Shown piece after piece: positions 32,592-44,021 of a DNA stretch of 64,000 nt (its first letter is position 1; each line of letters starts with the position of its first letter). The stretch lies in NCBI GenBank assembly GCA_016630955.3, contig CM049997.1:434001-498000 (forward strand), written 5' to 3'. The translations under genes and the position numbers were made by a program. Below the pieces are notes generated by a model, which saw only the letters and a program-made list of their open reading frames with translations, did no database searches and was not told the DNA's origin. Source of the DNA: Didymella arachidicola (taxonomy: Eukaryota; Ascomycota; Dothideomycetes; Pleosporales; Didymellaceae).

Positions 32592-33484
32592 ATGAACCAC
32601 CTTCCGCAAGCTTGGGGCCGTGTAAGACACCTCCCCGCCTCGCAAACACACACAGTACTGACCTCCATACAGCCTAGAGACGATGTCTACGGCGCATACG
32701 ACCACTCACACTTCCAGACAGCTGGCCCAACCCAGCACTCGCAAGCGCCTATTGTCACCGGTACTTCCGTTTTGGCGGCGAAGTTCAAGGATGGTGTGGT
32801 CATCGCCGCAGACAACCTGGGTACGATATAGCTCGTTGTGGAGATGTTGACTTGTTTCTTTGCTAACACTCAGCTGCAGCTTCGTATGGATCGCTCGCTC
32901 GCTTCACTGACGTCAAGCGACTACGGAAGTTCAACGATGAGGTCGTTGTAGGCTTTGGCGGCGACGTTTCGGACATGCAGTACATCGACCGCCTCCTCAA
33001 CTCCCTCGATATCCGCGAGAACTACTCCTCGACCGACGACAATCTGAACGCCAAGAACCTCCACACATATCTCGCCAAGGTCATGTACAACCGCCGATCC
33101 AAGTTCGACCCGCTATGGAATCACCTCTTGGTCGCTGGCCTGGACGGCGAGGGCAAGCCTTTTCTTGCAAGTGCAGATCTCCTTGGTACCACATTCTCTT
33201 CTCCATCGATTGCCACAGGTTTCGGCGCGCATCTTGCACAGCCCATTATGCGGACATTACTGCCGGACGAGGCGTCGGTGCAGAATGTCACCAAGGAACA
33301 GGCAGTAGAGAAGGTCAAGGAGTGCATGAAGGTTCTCTTCTACAGAGACGCCAGGAGCATGGACAAGTACTCCATCGCCATCATCACAAAGGAGGGCGTT
33401 GACCTGAACGAAGACGTCAAGCTGGAGAATCAGAGCTGGGCATTCGCGGAGAGGATCAGAGGTTACGGCACTCAGACTGCGTAA
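32592..33484 (+). CDS. PRE4: 20S proteasome subunit beta-7 (PSMB4/Pre4)
   Basis: Three exons (32592-32621, 32673-32820, 32880-33484) give 260 aa. The text MNHLPQAWGR-PRDDVYGAYDH, then TQHSQAPIVTGTSVLAAKFKDGVVIAADNL-ASYGSLARF, matches the beta-7 (yeast Pre4) subunit. The mature chain probably begins near Thr30. This beta subunit is not one of the three catalytic ones, but it lines the inner ring and contacts the neighbouring ring. The remaining domain (MRTLLPDEASVQNVTKEQAVEKVKECMKVLFYRDARSMDKYSIAII) is typical. The two introns are 51 and 59 nt. It shares a 221-bp divergent promoter with the HCNGP-like gene. No proteasome-associated control element could be confirmed there. Confidence 0.93.
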
Positions 33485-33845
33485 ACATGCGTCGGGTATC
33501 TCTGACGGTGTGAAGATGATGACATGCTCAGGGCCAAGCAGCTCTTGAGGCTGAATGGCTGAACGATAGACATGAATAAATGTACAACTCGACAGAATGA
33601 TGACCAATCTCAAACCTTCATCACCCTCCAGGCAAGCCACATACGCGTCTGCTCCCTTGGCTATCACTTCGGCGGCATGCCGATGCGAAAGCGGACACCA
33701 ATCGCGCTAAAGCCGACGCGACCACCTCAAGCTCCATGCGATGCGGGGAAGCTCCGCGCAGAACCACCCTCGTATAAAGTCTTGGAGATGGAACAAGCCC
33801 GATCGAGCGCCCCATGTCTCTGCCCCGCTCTCACCTGCCGTAAAC
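33485..33845. other. Intergenic, 361 bp
   Basis: This lies between the proteasome gene and the epimerase. An upstream in-frame ATG at 33741 would add 35 residues to the epimerase, but they look unlike the family. No other gene was seen. Confidence 0.5.
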
Positions 33846-34988
33846 ATGTCTCCCGATCTGTCAACAGGGCCTCCGAAGCGCATCGTCGTTACCGGCGGCT
33901 CGGGCGTCGTCGGCCGCACCGTTATCGAGAAGCTGCTCAGCTACGGCCATGAGATTCTCAATGTTGATCAGACGCCCCTCGATAATCCGAAGGTGCACAC
34001 GCTGAAGGCGGATTTGACAGATGGTGCGCAGGCATTCAATGCGCTGAGCTGTCACTTCAAGATCGGGGAGCCGTTCCTGGACGAGTTGAGGACGCCGGAC
34101 GTAGTGATACATCTTGCTGGTACGTACTGGGTAATGATTTCCGCAGTCGCAATACAGTCGAAGAGTGGGATACAACGATATGCAAACAGAAGCAAATCTG
34201 CATACTTGCAAATACGAAAATGCGAGACAGGAGCATTCAACGCTTCGATCTATCCATCGAGAAATCTGCTAACCAAATGTCCAGGCATCCCGCAACCAAA
34301 CCGCGTCCCAGACAGCGAGACCTTCAGAATCAACACACTCTCCTCGTACGCCATAATAGAAGCCGCGTGCAAACTCGGCATCCCAAAAATCATCCTCGCA
34401 TCCAGCATCACCGTCTACGGCGTCACCTACGCCGAGGGCAACATCTCCTTTCCGCACTTCCCCATCACCGAAACCAGCCCCACCGAGCCCATGGACGTCT
34501 ACGCCACCTCCAAGGTCTGCATGGAGCGCATCGCGCACTCGTTCGAGAAGCGCTTCCGCGCCCTCGGCAAACCAGTCGACATGTACTGTCTGCGCTTCGG
34601 GGCCGTGGTGACGCCGCAGAAGCACCAGGAGACCATGACGGCGTATCTGGAGCGGCCGCGCGACTGGAAGGTGCACGGCTGGAGCTACATTGACGCGCGG
34701 GATCTGGGCACGTTTCTGAATTGCTGTGTCGAGACGGATGGGCTGGGGTTTCAGGTGTTCAATGCGGTGAATGATGAGAATACGCTGCCGGATAGGAAGG
34801 CGATGACGATTGATTGGCTCAGGAGCTTTTGTCCTGAGAGTGAGATATTGGATGAGGCGGCGTTGATGGGGAGGGCGGCGCCGATTTCGAATGCAAAGGC
34901 GAAGAAGCTTTTGGGGTTTAGGGAGGAGTTTCCGTGGAGGGAGGAGAGGCGGAAGTGGGTCGCCCGGGAGACTAGAGAGGAGCGGTAG
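33846..34988 (+). CDS. NAD-dependent epimerase/dehydratase (extended SDR)
   Basis: Two exons, 33846-34119 and 34285-34988, give 325 aa. The start is ATG 33846 (MSPDLSTGPPKRIVVTGGSG). Residues 12-24 carry the NAD-binding motif (RIVVTGGSGVVGRT), followed by an acidic end of strand 2 (NVDQTP), VVIHLAG, then the active-site features: Ser in ASSITVYG and YxxxK in YATSKVCMERIA. These fit extended short-chain dehydrogenases acting on sugar nucleotides or similar substrates; the substrate is not evident. The 165-nt intron is a multiple of three and has no stop, so the unspliced frame is also open. Removing it restores VVIHLAG-IPQPNRVPDSETFRINT, the expected family text. It converges with the FUT8-like gene, 125 bp apart. 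Confidence 0.82.
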   Translation: MSPDLSTGPPKRIVVTGGSGVVGRTVIEKLLSYGHEILNVDQTPLDNPKVHTLKADLTDGAQAFNALSCHFKIGEPFLDELRTPDVVIHLAGTYWVMISAVAIQSKSGIQRYANRSKSAYLQIRKCETGAFNASIYPSRNLLTKCPGIPQPNRVPDSETFRINTLSSYAIIEAACKLGIPKIILASSITVYGVTYAEGNISFPHFPITETSPTEPMDVYATSKVCMERIAHSFEKRFRALGKPVDMYCLRFGAVVTPQKHQETMTAYLERPRDWKVHGWSYIDARDLGTFLNCCVETDGLGFQVFNAVNDENTLPDRKAMTIDWLRSFCPESEILDEAALMGRAAPISNAKAKKLLGFREEFPWREERRKWVARETREER

Positions 34989-35113
34989 CTGTCAAGATGC
35001 ACCTTTTCAGCGATACCAGCATACCTGTGAAACATACCCCTAGGACTTGAATAGCCATTGAAAGATGATTGAACGGGGTATATATGAATCAAGCAACATG
35101 CGTGTGACAAGCC

Positions 35114-37001
35114 CTACCACACAATCCCTTTCCAATCGAAATCGCCATCGATATTCCGCCAATTCCCCTGCTGGATCGCCTTGTCCCACCCCATCATCAC
35201 AGCCAGCAATCTGCACGCAGTACTGCTCACCGTGCACACCATCGTATCTGCCTTACTCAGCACCGCCAGATCCAGCAAATACGCGCGCCCAACCAACTCC
35301 CTAAGCTTCATCGCCTGCTCAGGCACATTCTCGCTATCCAATTTCTGCATATCGTTCGCATTCCCGACCGGCTGGCCCAGACTGAAGAACACATCGCGGT
35401 AGAAACCGCCTTCCCAGCCGGTAATCTCATCGATCCAGGGGTTCTTCTTGCCCTGCGCAGCCTCGAGCGCCTGTTTTGTGGCGAGCATAATGCGGTCCTG
35501 TGCGCGGATCGAGTTGGGGCCGACCTCGGTGGACTCGTAGACGAGCGGGTCGTCGGATGCGAGGACCATTTTGGAGGTTGTGTGGCGCGCGAAAAGCGTT
35601 GTGCCTGCGTCCGCGCCGCGCTTTTTGGACTTCTTGCCGCTGTTCTCGATCAGATCGATGTAGATCTCGCGCGCGGTGTTGATGTAGCGGTCTAGTGGGA
35701 TGTAATCTTTTTGGTACTGGTATTCGAGTGGGTGCTTATCTCCGTGGCGGACGTGCATGCCGATGCTGATGCCGCCTTCGGATTTAATATCGCCGTAGAG
35801 CTCCAGGGCGCGATTCAGAACGTACTTTGCATCGTCGGTGCGTAGCTTGAAAAGTGCGTCGTGGCCGGTTTGCAGCAGTTTGAAGATCTTGTGTTGGCGC
35901 TGGACACGCATCTTTGTTGGGTCCTCCCATTCTTCCGTGAAAGCATGGCCGAACGTTGACTGAACCGTTGCTGCAGAGACGACGATGTGGCGAGCGCTGT
36001 GTGGGCAAGGCACCATGTGCGACTTGGGTGGAGGAAGACATCCGGCTGTGGGCGGGTTCATGAAGTACGACAAGTACTTGCCATACGGCCTACTGGACAT
36101 CAGTCTGCATCACACTCATACCTAATCACATCACTTACCATCTGCTGTCATCGATGAAGAATGTACGGTTCTCTGCTTTCGCTAAACCGTACGACATCCA
36201 CAACCGCATTAGAGAGTTACCGAAGCCCGCATCGCCCGTCTCCATGACATACGTCAGACTCCTATCACAGACCTTGAGGCCAGTAGTCGAGAAACCATCC
36301 GCAATCATATCATCCTCCACAAATCCCTTAGGTCTCCCACTCGCCTTCGAAGGCGGTAACAGTGACTGCTCTTCCGCCTCCTGGACGTCGATATAAAACT
36401 GATCTTTCTGGTTATAGTTGAGCATACGCTTCGCAAACCCCGAAGACGTCCGCGACTCCTGGCGCATATTGCTTGACACCTCCATGGCCTGGTGACATAT
36501 ATCGCGGTACTGAGCTGGCCGCAGCGGGAAGTCGAAGCTCGAGGGGATGGACACGGTCCACCTCATCTTCCCTGTGTTGTCGGCTGTGGCAACCACGGAG
36601 GGCTCCTGGGGTAGTTGGGCTCCTCCGGCCATTTCCCATTCCTCGCCGTCGCCGTCATAGCTGGCTGACGACTGAGCGGACACATGCAATTGGCGGACTA
36701 TCAACCACAGTAAGAAGATCAAACCTAGGCCTCCAATAAGGATACGTTTGATGAGGCGGTTGTGTGGGGGATGTGACTGCTTCTTCCCATGGCGGGGGAT
36801 CAGAGACGGAAGGCTGGGTGAAGCAGGTGGTGAACGTGAAAGCAGGCCTCTGCGGTCAAGACCCGGACTCAAGAAAGCACTGGAAGTAGCGGAAAGCACG
36901 GGTGGCGTCAGCTGGCTATATGCCACTGTAGACTGAATAGACAGATTCGGGTTCCGTCTAGCATGCATCTTGGAGAGCTTTTGTGTTGCTTGGTTCAGCA
37001 T
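35114..37001 (-). CDS. Type II membrane glycosyltransferase, FUT8/GT23-like
   Basis: Two minus-strand exons (36139-37001, 35114-36089) with a 49-nt intron give 612 aa. I chose the TAG acceptor because it restores FFIDDSRW-PYGKYLSYF; using the AG three bases earlier would add an Arg. Residues 1-85 are cytosolic and basic, and one hydrophobic helix at about 87-104 makes it type II. The luminal part has SLTYVMETGDAGFGNSLMRLW, then GISIGMHVRHGDKHPLEYQ, KMVLASDDPLVYES and a final block ADTMVCTVSSTACRLLAVMMG. These resemble the GDP-fucose-binding motifs of alpha-1,6-fucosyltransferase (HVRRTDK, LATDDP, CTFSSQVCR). The substrate in fungi is not established; a Golgi location is inferred from topology. 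Confidence 0.72.
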
Positions 37002-39045
37002 GTCGAAGGTTGGAATCCGGGATGTTCAATCGCTGATATCACGTCGGCACGTCGGGACGCTGCAGTGCGATGATGAATAGTGCTGCAGATAGTCACCTGT
37101 CCCTGCAGGTGTCGTGTAACCGAAAAGAGGGGGACGAGCCAACGTCGAGCTGCCTTTGATCAAGGAGTGTAAGAATCGAAGAAAGAGTGCACAAGGAGAA
37201 GCAAGCTTCGATTGACCTCAACAACCAAGTGTAGAAATCTTTGAAAGAGACGATGGAGAGGAGAAGCCGAAGGAAGGGAGGGAGGGTCTCTGCCTCAGAT
37301 GTAGAACCCCGAGCGTGAGAAGTTTCACGACATTAAACAAACGAGCAGGATCTCCATCCAGGAGCCTTCCGAGGCTCGACAAGGTGAGATGGATTGTGGC
37401 CTGTTCTGGTAGGTGTAATTTGAGGGTTTGTCCCTCAAGGGCAGGATCCCCACGATGGACCTAGCGGCAGCGGACACGGCCTAGATAGCTCGCATCTTCA
37501 GGAAGGTCGATCGTGAAGCGAGGAGCAAGCGGGCGTCATTTGGAGGGGCAGCTTGGTTGGAGCGATCCGTGGACGCATGGTTGGTGTCCGTGTTAAGTCT
37601 GAAACACTCCAGCATGTATAGTGATGGGGCCTGTCAATGGGTTTCACCCAATCCGTGCAAGCTCCTTCCACGGCGAGATCCACCACCAGCCTCGCATCTC
37701 CGAACTACGAGCTGACAGACGGCAAAGCCCTCCTCTGCTTGGCCTCTCGCCTCTTACTTTTCTCGCACGCCTCGCATTCCTCGCAATGAGCGCGAGATGC
37801 GAAACCGACATATGTATGAAATCTGAAACACTCCAGCGCTGCACGGGTTGCAACGTCACGCAGACGCGCACAGTTGAGCGCGTAAAGCCTAGCGTGCACC
37901 CGTGAGTCTTGGTAGTGGCCATACCTAGGTCTGGTGCTCAGTGGTTTCAACGGTAAACGGCTACGATAGGCTGCACGATAGGTCGCTTGTTTGAACGGAT
38001 CTTCATGTTAGATGAGGCATATTAATAAAGGTGAGTCGCATGAATCTTGCGCAGTTGGCATGTCTAACGCACTGGTGCATGCTCGACTAATCACGAACGC
38101 TTGTAAAAGAGAATGAGGAGCTTTCCATGTGCAAGAGAAACCCTACCGTGCGAGGGTGTCGACGCTGCCTTCCAGCAGGTACGAGTAGCTGGGCTGAGAA
38201 GGGAAGCACTGCATCGACCTTCGCTGTAACATCCATGGAAGTGAGTCCTCGCGTGTGATAACAAGTGTGTAATCACCAGCGTGCGATCCCAAGTGCGAGA
38301 GCGAGATTGCGAAAGATGGTACGATTTCCCCAAGGAAGAGCTTCACGCGGCTACTCCCATACTCCGGGTCCGATGCGCGCACTCCACGTACCCTTCATAT
38401 AAGTAAAACCGATCTGCAGCTTTTGTGCAAGTGCAGCAGATGACACACTTGCCGGCAGTGACAGCAGCGGACCGGAGTGCGCTCGGTTCCTCCTTCAGCC
38501 CAGAAGCACAATCAACGGCAACGAAATCAAAGCGTCATCGTCCTATTACAGCCGTCTAATCAAGACCTATAGATTCGCGCACGGGGTATCAGATCTCCTC
38601 CTCCATCTCTGTCATCTCTCTCATCTTAACAATTAGAATCCAGGAAGCCGCCCAGTGCCTTGGCATGTCTGAGAAAGGCATGCCTGGTAATATAGTACAT
38701 GCGCCCAACGATGTGTGAAAAAAGCAAGGTACTATGGATAAAACATTATTTCCAACGCCGCGGGGTACCGGTTCCCCAGGCACATTCCGGTGCCAGATAA
38801 CGCCAGGGAGTGGCCCTCGAATAGTGAGATGAATCGATTCCTGCTCTTGACCGAGCGAGTGCCGCACCATGTCTCATCCCTATTACATGGTGCCCATAAA
38901 GGTCGTGTCTCTGTTCAGCTCGTGCGGGAAGCCAGAGATCTTCATGCTATGTGTGTAGTCGCAATTCTCGGGTCGACATGGTTGTGTGTTGATATGTGTT
39001 GATGTGTGAATATGTGTTGGGTGTCTTGCGCGCCCTTGCGTGCAT
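37002..39045. other. Gene-poor stretch, about 2.0 kb
   Basis: Minus-strand genes lie on both sides. The first 300 bp, upstream of the FUT8-like gene, are purine-rich on the plus strand (about 37180-37280), as in a pyrimidine-rich leader on the coding strand. The rest shows only short open frames without homology. No RNA gene was recognised. Confidence 0.45.
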
Positions 39046-41925
39046 TCAAGTCCGGCGCGCCTCGTTGACAGGCATGAGGCTGCGCCTTGCAGCCCTATCG
39101 ACTCTCCCTGTGATCATCTCGTCGAGCATTCTCGTCATTTCCTCGATGTTCTTCCCCGGGTTCGTGGGTGCGGGAGGGAAGAATGGTGTGCTGTTAGGGC
39201 TAGTGGGAGATGTTGGGCCCTTGGCATGGAGTATGTTAACGACACTGCTACCCTCACTGCGCTGGTATGAGGAAGTTCGTCGGCTACCTGGTGAGCCCTC
39301 ACTACCGACTTCGTGCGCTGTGTCGTTTCTATGCCTCGCCCTGTTGAGTGCAGAAATCATTCTCTCCTTGTCCTCGAGCTGTGCTCGCAGCGTGGAAATC
39401 TCGGCATCCCTTTCAGCAACCTTAGCAAGTAGGCCACCATCCTCACTGCCATGCCTGGAATTGATCGATAGCGATACGCGAGAATGGCTTGATCTTCTTG
39501 CATGATGAAGTCGCTGCTCCAGGGTCTTGATGTAACGGTTCCTATCAGCAAGATCGGCTTGCAGGGCTTGAATCTGGGCATTCGGGCTGGCCAAACCATC
39601 GCCGTTCTCGCCGATTGAATCGTCTTCTTCGGATCCCTCCACAGGCAAGGGAAAAGACTGGATCGAGGCGCGCGGTACCTCAAGGGTGGCGTGGCTAGCA
39701 GAAGATCGTACGGACATCGGCCGGAAGTCGCTGACATGACTGAACGTAGAAGCACGCTGCATGCTCATCGAAGAATACGTCCTACCGTTGTTCACCCCAA
39801 GCGACTTGGAGCTCAAGATCAACCGATTAAGATGCTCGATGCGCTCCTTGAGGGCAGTTCGAGCAAGCTGCATCTCGAGCATCTGCTCTTCGTGCCTTTT
39901 CTTGTCCTGTTGCTCACGTTCTCTTTCCTCTTCCTTGTCGCGTCTCATCTCTTCGTCCTGCTCATCTTTGGCTTCTTGCTTCTTGCCCTCTTCCAACTGC
40001 CTCTTCAAATCTTGAATCTCGAGGCGGTAACGATCCAACAATGCCCGACTCCCTGCATCGCCTCCAGCGCCCAGCGAATCGTCTGCCTTCTTTGCATGAC
40101 TGACGATGTTATTCTTAGCGCGAGATGCGAACTTCAGTGTGTTCAGCGTTTCGTTGACATGGGTAGCAGATGCTGCAGGGCTGCCACTGGCGCCAATTTG
40201 AATCGTGCAAAGAATGCTGACCAAGGAATTACCTGAAAGAGCACCCTGCAGGAGGCGGGTCAATTTGCTATCACGGTAGGGTAAGTGGTTGTCCTTCTTC
40301 CCGTCTTTTCCGGTCTTGTTTTGTGCCAGCCCACCAACGACGGCTCCCAAAGTAAGCAGACTCTTGTTGATGTGAGAGCCCTCGGTCCGCCTTTCCTTGT
40401 CGTCGGCTGCTTTCTCGGATCCGGCTAAATCAATCAGACTGAGGGTCGACACGCGAACGCCACCGGGTATGATAGCAGATCGCTTGTCGCCACTCAGACT
40501 GGGTCCGGAGGCTCGCTCTCTGCTTTCCACAACGATCTGTACAACCGCATGACTGCGTGAACTTCTCGCGTTGAATTGGGTACCAGCGACCCTTCTTGCT
40601 TGGTCACCACGGGAGATGACACGAAGCAGCTGAGTCGGACTCTGGACAATCTCCTCTTTCAAGGGAGTTGCATACACGCCCCGTTTGCTGTCCTCGCGAA
40701 GCTTAATTTCCTCTTGTGGACCGGGCTGGCCACCCATGCCAATTGCGGATCCAGCTAGAAGGTCGTTGATCTTCTCGTTGTAAATCTCGAGATAGCTGAC
40801 GCGCAGGAGGAATTCGCGATGCGGCGTTTCGCGAATGTACGAAAAGATGTCAGTGATGGCCAGTGGGATTACACCAGGATTTGTTGCTGTCCCTTGCATG
40901 GAAAATGTCTTTCCTGTTCCGGTCATACCGTAAGCGAACACGGTTCCGTGGTAACCTTCCATCACTCTTCTGACCAGTCGCTTTGCTGTTGCGTCATATA
41001 CGCGAGCGTTGTTGTCTTGTGTGTCGAAGACATTGTCTAAGCCAAGATTAGTACTCTGTCATGTTGTGCAATCTCACCGCCACTGCTTACCATAGGTGTA
41101 ATCTCCACCGCCATCGCGACCATGATATGTAACCATATGTCGCTTGCCGTTGACGTCCCAATCCTTTTCCTGCTGGCCGTCTTTTGGCCCTGCATCTGGT
41201 CGCACTCGAACACTGACAATGACATTGCCTTTGCCTCCTGATTCGCCATCTGACTTGTTCTTCCGCCCTCTTGCTTCGTCGTCGCCTTCTTCGATAGTGG
41301 TTGCGCTTGTTGACCGCGATCCGTTGGGGGAGGTGTTGCGGCTCTGTGGTGGAGACGGTAGGCTCAGGTGGCTGGTGTCTACTGCGACTGACTCTGCGCT
41401 GCCATTGCCGTTCAGGAAACTAGGGGGCGATAGTGGGGACTTTGGCAGCAGACCTCTGCCTCCCCCAATATTTGACGCTCGTGCAGGCTTCTTGAGACTG
41501 CTCTTTCTTGACGGTATCGAGGCCTTGGAGCCTGTGGACAGCCGCTGGTCTACTGAATCACCGTTGAGGGAGACAGCACTGGAGGCTAGTGGACTACTTG
41601 GTGTCCGCGTCCCATGCTTGGGTGGCTGTGGGAATGCGCCGATGCTGACAACCTTGCGTAGCGACTTTCCCTGTGGTTGGCTGCCTGTTGCGTGTCCAGC
41701 TGCTACGGTCGGCACGGAAGGTGAAGTGATGTGTTTCGCGGCGCCTGGACGGAAGGGTGAGTTCGAGTGCGAGACGGCGCGATTCGACGGACTGGGCAGG
41801 CCGCCGGAGGGTGTTCGAAGGGCGGCGGGGCTGGCAGTTGCGGAGCGTTGTTTCGGCACAGGTAAAGATGGCAGGGGCCCCGTGGGGGGCGCGATGGTGC
41901 GGCGAGGCAACTGGTTGCCAGACAT
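39046..41925 (-). CDS. kipA: Kinesin-7 family motor, KipA/Tea2/Kip2 type
   Basis: Two minus-strand exons (41091-41925, 39046-41036) with a 54-nt intron join as YTYD-NVFDTQDNNARVYDATAKRLV, giving 941 aa. The first 230 residues are Ser/Pro-rich and basic, as in fungal KipA. The motor runs from about 234 (NVIVSVRVRPDAG). It has P-loop GMTGTGKT at 315-322, switch I NARSSRSH and switch II DLAGSEKA, followed by HINKSLLTLG and RDSKLTRLLQ. Coiled-coil segments follow (LDRYRLEIQDLKRQLEEGKKQEAKDEQDEEM and later). These motors move to microtubule plus ends and carry polarity markers such as TeaR-type proteins, keeping hyphal growth straight. The exact match to KipA rather than another kinesin-7 rests on layout. 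Confidence 0.88.
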
Positions 41926-44021
41926 GTTGCTGGCTGTGGTGGGGGGGACACAGGCAGCTGGCGTGCTTTGTGGGGCCAGTGTTTACTGACGCAGTCCCAG
42001 ATATTGCTGTTGCTGTTGCTGCTGCGAGGACCCAGGCGCAGCTGCGTCTTGTTTTCTCTGTGACCCAGACTTCACTGCGTCGCACGCATGACAGTCGTCA
42101 CCGCAGGCGTAGTCAACGAAACTCTGGTCCACGTCAAGGCTTGCGGGCAGCGCAATCCGGGCGGCGCTGGTGCAGCTCGCCCACTGGCAGGGCGCTGGTG
42201 CAGCGAATGCGTGCTGTGGTTGCGGTAGCAAGCGATGGTAGCCAGCGCGCAGCGGAAACGTGCAGCGGGACAAGGATGCAGACGTCGGGCGGGTGGGCGG
42301 TGCCGGGCGGTATGGGATTTCACTGCGGCACGGGGGCTGCTGCTGCGAGTGTGCGACAGAGGGTCTGGCTATGCGAGCGAGGAATGGAACCGTGGGAGGC
42401 TGGCTTCGCGATTTCAGGGTCTGGGCTGCGAAGACTGCGAAGTTCGCGGGGAGAAAGGAGCGCGTCGACAGCACGAGTCGTCGCCAGCCCAACAACCGTG
42501 CGGGATGCTCGGTCATGCACAGGCCTCACTGCGCCCGAGAAAGGATCGATGGTTCAAATTTACCTGGTGGAGAGGAGGCGCACGAGCGGAATGGCCAGAG
42601 AGCGACCTGTAATGAGTGTGGGGGGAGCGGCAAAAGCAACAGAGAAGGTACTGTGCGGCGGGAACAGGAAAGGGGTTCACGCGCCCCGTCGGTCTCGAGA
42701 GCGCATATCAAATCACAGCCATGGTGGAGAGCCATCCTCGAAGCGGCACAGTGGAGTCGCAGGGCTTCTATCTCCGCTCACCACCCCTGCTCGCGACGGC
42801 TGCTTTAGGCGGAGCATTTCGGCGGGTGTAAAAGCCTCGCCAGGAAGTGATCGCTGCACAGTTCACGACCCTGAGCCTGTCCGTGTCTGTCGTTCGAGAC
42901 TGTGCCGCCGGTCTACCGTCTGGCTCTCGCTGCGCCGTTGGATCTGCTTCATCCACATGTACAGACACGAGCTTTGTGGAGTAGGTAGTCCTCGAGCTGT
43001 GAGCAATTGTTCTGCTGCGCTGCACGGGACCGGAAACACCAAGCCCCATAAAGCCTCCTTCCTGCAGATACTCCACGCAGTCACCCTCGCTAGGCCACCC
43101 AGACTCGAAATAATCTCCGCGTCACAACAGGATTGTCCAAACCGGCATCCTCATTCGCGTGCCTGCCAATAAACGCGTCGGTTTCTGCCTGCAGCGCACT
43201 ATCCCCCCCTGACGCCACCGAGGACACGTGCTGCCGCCTTTGCATGCAGTACTGAACGTGCTCGTACCATGGCCAGATGCTGCAGGTCGATAATTGGGAG
43301 CGGCGCTGGCACAGCAGAGCAGAGTGAAAGGCATATTGAATTGGCTGCAAGCGTTGGCCTGCAGTGTGATAAGTGTCAATGTCACCACAATCCAGATCCT
43401 CTTCCTGTGGACGCATTCAGATGTGTTACACGGTGTTTGTATTCAATAGTACGTGCCATATCATGGTCGCGTCATAGTGCTATAACAACATTGAGCTGTG
43501 CACCTACTTTGCATCTATACCATACCGTCCACGTAGACGCAATGCTTGGTCCCTATCTGTCAGATGTGACAAAACTGGACGGATGTAAGCAAAGGCTCGT
43601 TGCTGTGTTCCCATGCCATATCCCTGCCTCCTCCTGTGCCGCGATAGATCGTCCTGCACTTGTACAGGCACGGCGGCATCGTAGGTCAACACGGCATGCT
43701 AAAGCAGCCTCATGTATCAGCCACTGATATGCGGTACACCACGGCGCCATCCGCGAGTATGAAGATCATCGGAGCCTCGTCCGATGGCTGCACAGCGATT
43801 ATTCCAGCTTCCGTGCCGCCGTGCGCGACCAAGACTTCCCAATACGGGACCCAGAGAATATCCTGTCGACTCTTACCGCTTTACAAAACATCTCTTCGAG
43901 CCATTTGGCAACTTGACGGCGGTATTCCGAGTCAGAGCCGTCGCGTGCCATGCGCGCAGATCGGTATGTAATACACCCGGCGACACATCTTATAATACAC
44001 TTCAGGGCACGTCACACCGTC
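41926..44021. other. Gene-poor stretch, about 2.1 kb
   Basis: This lies between the kinesin start and the 3' end of the orphan gene at 44022. A GC-rich zone (41930-43000) gives long open frames on both strands (for example 41757-43172 plus), but they are Trp/Arg/Gly-rich, lack homology and overlap the kinesin start, so I reject them. A CAG/CAA trinucleotide run on the kinesin strand (about 42001-42027) probably lies in its leader. Confidence 0.45.

Noticed and set aside
37920..38000. Possible tRNA-like sequence
   Set aside because: Some A-box-like bases occur, but no matching B-box or acceptor stem pairing could be found.
41757..43172. Open frame of about 470 codons on the plus strand upstream of the kinesin gene
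   Set aside because: It has no ATG at its head, overlaps the kinesin start on the other strand, is rich in Trp, Arg and Gly, and has no recognisable domain. It is explained by GC-rich sequence with few stops.
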